Below, one piece after another: positions 1 through 5,840 of a stretch of DNA of 5,840 bases. A program made the position numbers and the translations under genes. The number at the start of each line of letters is the position of its first letter. The stretch's first letter is position 1. The notes beneath the pieces were generated by a model. The model had not been told where the DNA came from and made no database searches. It saw only the letters and a program-made list of their open reading frames with translations. Origin of the DNA: Gemmatimonadaceae bacterium. Its GTDB lineage: Bacteria; Gemmatimonadota; Gemmatimonadetes; Gemmatimonadales; Gemmatimonadaceae. The DNA lies in contig JACMLI010000404.1 of the NCBI GenBank assembly GCA_014379705.1, positions 1 to 5,840 of the forward strand, read 5' to 3'.

Positions 1-959
<959 letters not shown>

Positions 960-1622
960 CTGCTGGTCAGATTTCGGTACGAGTGAAGCGAACCCGGGAA
1001 CCGAGTGAGCCACCAGCTCGTGGCGCAGGTCGATCAGGGACGCGAGCGTCCCCCGGGGCGCGGAGAGCAGCGTCCCGGGCGTCGGAAATACATCCGAGGG
1101 ACGCCCCGACGACGCGAACGTCACGTGGGGGGCGAGCCGCTCGAGCAGCCGCTTTCCGAGCCCCTTGACCTTGCCCAGTTCGTCGAGCGACCCGAAGGGG
1201 CCATGGGCCCGACGGTGCTCAAGGATGCGTCGAGCCAACCCGGGACCCACGCCCGGCAGGGCGTCGAGCTCCGCGGCACCTGCCGAGTTGACATTCACGC
1301 GTGGTCCACGCGCCGCACCCGACGGTGACTCAAGGATCGGCGGGAGATGGGCGGGATCGATGGCACCGAGCGGGGTACGCTCGATCCGTGGACCGGCCAC
1401 AGCTGAATCGACACCCTTCGTGGAGCTCGCCGAACGCCCGCGCCGCCCGGCAGTCTTGGCGCGGGGCGTCCGCACGCTCCGAGCGCTGTCGAGCCGCGCA
1501 CGCTGCGATTGCAGGCCGGCCGTGGCCACCCCGTCGACCCGATGCCGGTTCGCGATGGCGCGATAGCCGACACCGAGGGCGAGCAGGATGCCGAGCGTGA
1601 CGTGGAGGCGATCCACCTTCAT
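960..1622 (-). CDS. ComEA-like helix-hairpin-helix protein, membrane-anchored, reading in frame into PilB
   Basis: About 221 residues. After MKVDR there is a short hydrophobic segment, LHVTLGILLALGVGY (residues 6-20), which could be a signal anchor. A long basic, Ala/Arg/Ser-rich and probably disordered linker runs to about residue 106. Residues 108-169 are a clear ComEA-type HhH domain: VNVNSAGAAELDALPGVGPG, RRILEHRRAHGPF, then the second hairpin KVKGLGKRLLERL. This family binds double-stranded DNA without sequence preference, and ComEA pulls DNA into the periplasm during transformation. The start is ATG 1622. ATG 1628, two codons upstream, is equally possible, and a TGA at 1638-1640 bounds the frame. 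There is no in-frame stop between here and the PilB start at 959. Codons 960-1010 use more A/T at third positions than the rest, as expected near a gene boundary. A TGA in another frame lies at 967-969, seven bases before the PilB ATG, so a frameshift hiding a normal stop is possible. The DNA-binding domain is confident; the exact gene end is not. Confidence 0.8.
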
Positions 1623-1637
1623 GGGCATCGCCCAATG
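1623..1637 (-). repeat. Small inverted repeat around the HhH start codons
   Basis: On the minus strand, 1637 to 1620 reads CATTGGGCGATGCCCATG. GGGC pairs with GCCC around a three-base GAT loop. The flanking CAT and ATG can extend the stem past one bulged T. Both candidate start codons (1628 in the loop/stem and 1622 at the stem edge) would be inside this hairpin in mRNA. The stem is short and may be chance in GC-rich DNA. Confidence 0.3.
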
Positions 1638-1640
1638 TCA

Positions 1641-1760
1641 TGACGCGCCGACCAGGTCGTGCCACCATTTCCTTGCGACCCGCATCGAATCGTTGCAATC
1701 TCGCGGGCAGGTCCCTCCAACACGCATCGCGCCATTCCGACCATTCCGGACCGAGCCACG
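1641..1760. promoter_or_regulatory. Probable divergent intergenic region between the HhH-pilB gene and the kinase gene
   Basis: The two genes point away from each other, so both promoters should lie here or slightly inside the 5' ends. The kinase frame stays open back to GTG 1659. However, across 1659-1760 its third codon positions are only about half G/C, against a strongly G/C-biased body, so I treat this stretch as mostly noncoding. No good sigma-70 -10 or -35 pair is visible. The assignment rests on gene orientation and composition, not on a recognised promoter motif. Confidence 0.4.
1732..1749 (+). repeat. 9-base tandem direct repeat upstream of kinase start
   Basis: CCATTCCGA is followed directly by CCATTCCGG, two copies that differ only at the ninth base, ending 11 bases before the preferred kinase start at 1761. 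The copies could be a repeated binding site. If translation begins at 1659, they instead encode the repeated Ile-Pro of AIPTIPD. Two short copies can arise by chance. Confidence 0.35.
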
Positions 1761-4259
1761 GTGAGCGCACCGCGGGCCAGTGTATCGTGGCGATCCGTGG
1801 CTCTCGACAACGGGTGGACGTTCGTCGCCAGCCTCATCGCGGTCGGCTACGGGCTGTTCATCGCGCGACCCGAGGGAAACGTCGTGGCGGTCGTGTGGCC
1901 GGCGAGCGCGGTCGCCCTCGTCGCCGTCGCACTGGGCGGATGGCGCCTCTTCCCCGGTATCGCAGCGGGGACCTTCATGGCCGCGGTCCTCGATCAGCAA
2001 CCGCTGGGCGCGGCGGTGATCTTCATCGTTCCGGCCGCCGTCGAAGTGGCGATCGCGATGTCTCTCCTCAAGCCGTCGCGCATCGACCTGCAGTTCCGGA
2101 GCACCGGGGATTCGATCCGACTGACCGTGATCGCCGCGCTCGCGAGCATGGGCGCCGCGGCGGCCGGTGTCGCGATCCTGGTGACGCTGGGGAGCCTGCC
2201 GCCATCGCAGATCTTCCTGGCCTTCATGTCCTGGTCGCTCGGCGATGCCATCGGCATCCTCGCCTTCGGCCCCGCCCTGTTTCTCTGGTTGCAGAACCGC
2301 GAACCCATTGTGCGGCCGCGTCGCCCCGAGTTGCTCGGGATGGTCGCCGGCACGCTCCTGGTGTGCGCATTCGTGCTGTTGAGCTATCAGGTGGGCACGT
2401 CGAACCGCGTGGTAACGATGTGGCTCACGCTGTTCCCGTTGCTGCTCTGGATGAGCGTGCGCGCGGAGGTACGCCTCGCGGCAACGCTCGTGGTGACACT
2501 GTCCATCGCTGCCACGGCCGGTGCCTGGCTGGGGACGGGAGCCCTCGTGGGACCGACGGGCCTGTCGAGTGTGGTGGACCTCGAAGCGTTCCATGTGATG
2601 ACCGTGCTGATGGTGCTCGTCGGGGCGTCCTCGATGTCGGCGCGCGAGCGGACGCTGCAGGAGTCGCTGTCGATCGAACGGAAGCTCAAGCTCGTGTTCG
2701 AAGGGACCCGCGACGCGCAGGTCTTGTATGAAGTCGGGGACGACGGCGAGCCCCGCGTGATGATGGCCAACCGGACCTGGCTCTCCTCGATCACCACCCG
2801 CCGACCGGGCGGCAGCGACGGAGAGCTCGTCGGGAAGACGATGGAAGAGACCTGGGCCCCGGTTGACGTCGACGCCACCCCGGTGGCCGAGCACCGGTCG
2901 CGGATGGAAGAGGCGATCAGCAGCGGTGAGGTGGTGAGCTACGAAGTGGCGTCACCCAGCGCGATCGGGACGCGACACGTGCTCACCACGCTGGCGCCGA
3001 TGCGCGACGGCGGCCGCATTCGCTACGTGCTCGCCACGGGCCGCGACGTCACCGAGAAGCGCACGTCGGAACGCCAGTTGCGCGAGAGCGAGGTGCGCTT
3101 CGCGGCGGTGTCCGACGCGACGCACGAGGTCCAGAACCTCTTCGCCGTCGGCGGGGACGGCTCGCTCCGCCTCGTCCACATCAACCGGGCGGCGCGCGAG
3201 CAGCAGAAGCGCCTCTGGCCCCAGCTGCCGCTCGATGCATTCCTCGGCTTGTCTGCCTCGACGATCTTCTCGGGAGTGCCCGGCTACCTCGAGAACCACG
3301 TCGAGACCAACGCGCGCGAGGCCGCCGACGCCATCACGACGCGACAATTGCGGCGCTTCGAGGAAATGGTGGCGCTCGACGGGGAAGCGCGCTGGTCGGA
3401 GGTGACCTATCTGCCGATCGCGGACGAGGCCGGGATCGTCACCCACGTCCTCCGGTCGGCCGTCGACATCTCCGACCGCAAGCGCGCCGAGGAGACGGCG
3501 CGCCGGTTCAACGAGGACCTCGAGCGACGCGTCGCCGAGCGCACGGTGCAGCTGGAGATGGCGAACCGCGAACTCGAGGCGTTCGGCTACTCCCTCTCCC
3601 ACGACCTCAAGGCCCCGCTGCGCAGCGTCGAGGGGTTCAGTCGCGCGATGCTCGAGGACTTCGCGCACGGCGAGACGAAGGACGCGACGGACCACGCGCA
3701 CCGCATCCACCAGGCGGCCCTGCGCATGCAGCGCCTCGTCGATGACCTGCTGCGCCTGAGCCAGTTGTCCACGCGCGAGCTCGTGCGGGGGTGGGTCGAC
3801 ATCAGCACCATGGCCACCGAGATCACCCGCGAACTGGCGGTCGCGCATCCCGCGCACTCGATGTCCGCGACGATCGATCCGGCCTTGCGCGTGCACGGGG
3901 ACGCACGCCTCGTCCAGATCGCGATGCAGAACCTCCTCGACAACGCGTGGAAGTACTCCGCGCGACAGAAAAACGCGACGGTGCATGTGGGGCAGTGGCG
4001 CCAGGGGCGCCTCGTCACGACGTTCGTGCGGGACAATGGCGCGGGCTTCGACCCGCGGTATGCGGGCCGATTGTTCACGCCGTTCCAGCGCCTGCACAAG
4101 CCCGAGGAGTTCGACGGCGCGGGCATCGGCCTCGCCACCGTGCAGCGCGTCGTGGCCGCGCACGGCGGACGCGTGTGGGCTGAGAGCGCGCCCGGCGCCG
4201 GGGCGACCTTCTACTTCACCCTCGAGCCGGGGATAGGGAACGCCAGGCTCAGGGCGTGA
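1761..4259 (+). CDS. Membrane sensor histidine kinase: MASE1-PAS-PAS-HisKA-HATPase
   Basis: An 832-residue inner-membrane sensor kinase that should autophosphorylate a histidine and pass the phosphate to an unidentified response regulator. Residues about 17-290 form a MASE1 sensor of roughly eight membrane helices, including VVWPASAVALVAVALGGW and MSWSLGDAIGILAFGPALF. Two PAS-like domains follow at about 303-430 and 441-571, each ending in a linker of the type VTEKRTSERQL or DISDRKRAEE. A coiled coil (about 575-607) leads to the H-box YSLSHDLKAPLRS with phospho-acceptor His614. The ATPase lobe has an N-box (AMQNLLDNAWKYS, Asn728), G1 (DNGAGFD, 758-764), an F-box (LFTPFQRLH) and G2 (GAGIGLATV, from 786), all intact. 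The protein has no receiver domain, and no regulator gene adjoins it. The start is uncertain: GTG 1761 is preferred because codon bias rises after it. GTG 1659 (866 residues) and GTG 1797 (820 residues) are alternatives, and none has a strong ribosome binding site. The MASE1 ligand is unknown. Confidence 0.93.
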   Translation: MSAPRASVSWRSVALDNGWTFVASLIAVGYGLFIARPEGNVVAVVWPASAVALVAVALGGWRLFPGIAAGTFMAAVLDQQPLGAAVIFIVPAAVEVAIAMSLLKPSRIDLQFRSTGDSIRLTVIAALASMGAAAAGVAILVTLGSLPPSQIFLAFMSWSLGDAIGILAFGPALFLWLQNREPIVRPRRPELLGMVAGTLLVCAFVLLSYQVGTSNRVVTMWLTLFPLLLWMSVRAEVRLAATLVVTLSIAATAGAWLGTGALVGPTGLSSVVDLEAFHVMTVLMVLVGASSMSARERTLQESLSIERKLKLVFEGTRDAQVLYEVGDDGEPRVMMANRTWLSSITTRRPGGSDGELVGKTMEETWAPVDVDATPVAEHRSRMEEAISSGEVVSYEVASPSAIGTRHVLTTLAPMRDGGRIRYVLATGRDVTEKRTSERQLRESEVRFAAVSDATHEVQNLFAVGGDGSLRLVHINRAAREQQKRLWPQLPLDAFLGLSASTIFSGVPGYLENHVETNAREAADAITTRQLRRFEEMVALDGEARWSEVTYLPIADEAGIVTHVLRSAVDISDRKRAEETARRFNEDLERRVAERTVQLEMANRELEAFGYSLSHDLKAPLRSVEGFSRAMLEDFAHGETKDATDHAHRIHQAALRMQRLVDDLLRLSQLSTRELVRGWVDISTMATEITRELAVAHPAHSMSATIDPALRVHGDARLVQIAMQNLLDNAWKYSARQKNATVHVGQWRQGRLVTTFVRDNGAGFDPRYAGRLFTPFQRLHKPEEFDGAGIGLATVQRVVAAHGGRVWAESAPGAGATFYFTLEPGIGNARLRA
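4249..4259. other. 11-base tail-to-tail overlap of convergent genes
   Basis: The kinase stop TGA is at 4257-4259. The minus-strand stop of the M28-like lipoprotein gene is at 4249-4251 (TCA on the plus strand). The two coding regions therefore overlap at their 3' ends, with the sequence TCAGGGCGTGA. No hairpin followed by a T run is evident at this junction for either direction. Confidence 0.85.
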
Positions 4260-5151
4260 GCAAGGCCCAGGCGACGTCGCCCACGATCTTGAGCGAGATC
4301 GACGAGACCTTGTCGATCGTGTCGTCCGGCGTATGGTGCCAGGGGAATCCCAGGTCGATCACGTCGATCACCGGCAGCCCCTTCGCGAGCAGCGGCACGT
4401 GGTCGTCGGTGATCGCCCCGATGTTGCCCGGGACGAAGTACTGCGAGTAGCCCAGCTCCCCCGCGACACGCCACACGCGCTCCACCACGTCCCCTGCCTT
4501 GTCGACCGAATGCCCTTCCTTGCCAATGGAGAGGTCACGATCGCCGATCATGTCCCAAAGCACGCCGAAGAGCGGACGGTACCCAGGTGACGGAAGGTGG
4601 TCGGCGAAGTACGTGGCCCCGATCAGCACGTCGACATCGGGAGGGCCGAACGTGCCGTAGTCCTCGCCGTCGGTGAAGAGGAAGTCGACGCCCACGGTGG
4701 GGGGCGCCGCCTTCAGCAGGTCAGCAAGCGCGATGAGCAGCGCCACCCCGGAGGCGCCATCGTTCGCTCCGGGGACGGGCAAGGCACGCCTCGATTCCTC
4801 CGACGCGTTCTCCGAACGGGGACGGCTGTCCCAATGTGCGACGTACAGGATGCGATCGGTGAGGTCGGGGCGGAAGCGCGCGAAGATGTTCCGCATCGGC
4901 AGGGAGTCGCCAGTCGCGGTGACGTGCGTCCATCGCTGCTCGATCACCGTGTCGGCGCGTTCGCGCATCATCGTCGTGATCCAGTCACCGGCCTTCACGG
5001 CAGCGTCGGTGCCCGGCACGCGAGGCCCAAAGGCGAGTTGCTGGCGCACGTAGTCGAGCGCCTGCACGCCGTCAAATGGGCCCGGGGGCCGCGTCCCGCG
5101 GTCACAGGCCATCAGGAAGGCGAAGACGACCACACTCCGAAAGACGTTCAC
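4249..5151 (-). CDS. Lipoprotein of the M28 peptidase / glutaminyl-peptide cyclotransferase family
   Basis: A 300-residue exported zinc enzyme. The N-terminus MNVFRSVVVFAFLMAC has a charged start, a hydrophobic core and a lipobox (L-M-A-C, Cys16), so a periplasm-facing lipoprotein is likely. Residues 103-112 contain YVAHWDS, then PGANDGASGVA (Asp131), FTDGEDYG (Glu163, Asp164), LWDMIGD (Asp200), DDHVPLLAKGLPVIDVI (249-265) and HHTPDDT (His273). These follow the order of zinc and catalytic residues in M28 enzymes. The blocks DDHVPLLAKGLPV, WDMIG and the final H-T-x-D-D resemble glutaminyl cyclases, which convert N-terminal Gln to pyroglutamate, more than typical M28 aminopeptidases. Which of the two activities applies is inference. 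The start is GTG 5151, which overlaps the upstream stop (GTGA) and has GGAG seven bases ahead. The frame is open further upstream to 5430, but that part is antisense-like and lies inside the preceding gene. Length is normal for the family. Confidence 0.9.
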   Translation of the reverse strand: MNVFRSVVVFAFLMACDRGTRPPGPFDGVQALDYVRQQLAFGPRVPGTDAAVKAGDWITTMMRERADTVIEQRWTHVTATGDSLPMRNIFARFRPDLTDRILYVAHWDSRPRSENASEESRRALPVPGANDGASGVALLIALADLLKAAPPTVGVDFLFTDGEDYGTFGPPDVDVLIGATYFADHLPSPGYRPLFGVLWDMIGDRDLSIGKEGHSVDKAGDVVERVWRVAGELGYSQYFVPGNIGAITDDHVPLLAKGLPVIDVIDLGFPWHHTPDDTIDKVSSISLKIVGDVAWALLTP

Positions 5152-5840
5152 TTGCTGGCTCCGGCGAAGAACTGCATCTGGAAGACTGCCGTCAATATGT
5201 TCTGCACGATTCGCCGGTTGAAGTTCCGGTCGAAGGTCCCCACGCGCGATCCCTGCAGGCTGAACGACATCGTCTCCGAGAGGTCGGTGTCGAAGTTCAC
5301 GTTGAAGGCCTGCCGTCCATTGTCCGTGAGCCGGCTGCGGGCCCCCACGACCGCCTGGTTCGAGACGAAGTTCTCGGCGAGGGTCTGCTGGTACGACACG
5401 CGGGCCCGCAGCGGCGAACGCAGGCGCCATGACTGCGGCAGCGTGAAGACCTTGCTCATGTCGGTGACGAGGTCACTCGTGCGCCCCTTCGCGACGCTCC
5501 CGGGCAGCGAGTCGACGCGTCGCGAATAGGCATACGTGCCGCTCAGCGCGACGTTGGCCCAGGCCGTGACGAGGTTCGCCGACAGCGGCAGGCTCCACTG
5601 CTGCGAACGCCGCACTTCGGCGCTCGCGCTCGCCAGCTCGCTCGGCGTTGTCCATTGCTGCCGCGCGCGCAGGGCGCGGGCCGTCAGCCCCAGGGACGAG
5701 AACATGCCGCGCAAGAGCTGTGGCTGGCCGCTCCACCGAAGCGCCACGTCGGGATACACGTCCTGTTCGCCCTCGATCCGCGTGGTGCGATCGACGCCGC
5801 GACGGTTCCAGTGACGCGACACCGTGCGCTGCGCCCGCTG
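5148..5840 (-). CDS. C-terminal part of an outer-membrane beta-barrel protein, possibly SprA-like; 5' end beyond window
   Basis: The last 230 residues of a larger protein; the frame is open through base 5840, so the GTG at 5822 is internal and not a start. The sequence shows alternating polar/hydrophobic strands separated by short turns, for example SLPLSANLVTAWANVALSGTY, RARVSYQQTLAENF, AFNVNFDTDLSETMSFSLQG and NILTAVFQMQFFAG near the end. This is typical of a transmembrane barrel with an aromatic-rich final strand. The opening YPDVALRWSG and the strand order recall the C-terminal region of SprA/Sov, the large outer-membrane translocon of the type IX secretion system, but I cannot confirm it without the missing N-terminal domains. 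A generic large barrel is the main alternative. Its TGA stop (5148-5150) overlaps the GTG start of the lipoprotein gene, so the two are co-transcribed and probably translationally coupled. Confidence 0.72.
   Translation of the reverse strand, partial: QRAQRTVSRHWNRRGVDRTTRIEGEQDVYPDVALRWSGQPQLLRGMFSSLGLTARALRARQQWTTPSELASASAEVRRSQQWSLPLSANLVTAWANVALSGTYAYSRRVDSLPGSVAKGRTSDLVTDMSKVFTLPQSWRLRSPLRARVSYQQTLAENFVSNQAVVGARSRLTDNGRQAFNVNFDTDLSETMSFSLQGSRVGTFDRNFNRRIVQNILTAVFQMQFFAGASK
5159..5162 (-). promoter_or_regulatory. Ribosome binding site deciding the lipoprotein start
   Basis: GGAG on the minus strand lies seven bases before GTG 5151. It sits inside the last codons of the upstream barrel gene. 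It fits the position of a lipobox 16 residues downstream, and supports GTG 5151 over the longer open frame. Confidence 0.65.

Noticed and set aside
1640..2731. Plus-strand open frame (363 codons) in another frame over the kinase 5' half
   Set aside because: The translation is Arg/Gly/His-rich without hydrophobic segments, whereas the kinase frame gives a textbook MASE1 membrane domain.
1638..2894. Long minus-strand open frame (418 codons) opposite the MASE1/PAS part of the kinase
   Set aside because: Its translation is rich in Arg, His, Gly and Asp with no recognisable domain, as expected of an antisense frame in high-GC DNA. The plus strand encodes a clear kinase across the same bases.
2952..4163. 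Long minus-strand open frame (403 codons) opposite the catalytic half of the kinase
   Set aside because: Same compositional signature and no domain. The opposite strand carries intact H, N, G1, F and G2 boxes.
5152..5430. N-terminal extension of the lipoprotein frame upstream of GTG 5151
   Set aside because: The extra 93 codons lie entirely within the barrel gene and translate to Arg/Gly/Pro-rich sequence without homology. They would also bury the lipobox signal peptide inside the protein.
4597..5529. Plus-strand open frame (310 codons) across the lipoprotein and barrel genes
   Set aside because: It is a shadow of two minus-strand genes with strong family motifs, and its translation shows no domain or signal sequence.

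Overview
The window is high-GC, gene-dense bacterial DNA with a strong C/G bias at third codon positions. The gene content is a PilB-type pilus ATPase, a ComEA-like helix-hairpin-helix (HhH) protein, a MASE1 histidine kinase, an M28/glutaminyl-cyclase-like lipoprotein and the C-terminus of a large outer-membrane barrel that resembles SprA. This suggests a didermic member of the Fibrobacterota-Chlorobiota-Bacteroidota (FCB) group, most plausibly Gemmatimonadota. The taxonomic call is an inference from protein style and base composition, not from a marker gene.

Layout. (1) Minus strand, 1-1622: one open reading frame without an in-frame stop encodes an N-terminal membrane anchor, a basic linker and a ComEA-type double HhH domain. 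It then runs in the same frame into the N-terminal 319 residues of a PilB/GspE-family ATPase, which leaves the window just before its Walker A motif. I annotate the two parts separately (960-1622 and 1-959) because the second has its own plausible ATG, but the sequence as given allows a single fused polypeptide. (2) About 120 bases (1641-1760) of probable divergent regulatory DNA. (3) Plus strand, 1761-4259: an 832-residue membrane histidine kinase, MASE1-PAS-PAS-HisKA-HATPase, with no receiver domain and no adjacent response regulator. (4) Minus strand, 5151 down to 4249: a 300-residue lipoprotein of the M28/glutaminyl cyclase family, whose 3' end overlaps the kinase's 3' end by 11 bases. (5) Minus strand, 5840 down to 5148: the C-terminal 230 residues of an outer-membrane beta-barrel protein. 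It is translationally coupled to the lipoprotein through a GTGA stop/start overlap.

How the parts may work together. The HhH-PilB segment belongs to type IV pilus assembly and probably natural DNA uptake. The divergent kinase could sense a membrane or intracellular cue for that or any other pathway; nothing in the sequence ties it to the pilus genes beyond position. The barrel and the lipoprotein form a transcription unit acting at the outer membrane and periplasm. If the barrel is SprA-like, this would place a putative N-terminal glutamine cyclase next to an outer-membrane protein-export channel. No tRNA, rRNA, CRISPR array, insertion sequence or clear intrinsic terminator was seen. I found no unmistakable new system; the most unusual points are the uninterrupted HhH-PilB frame and the barrel/cyclase coupling.
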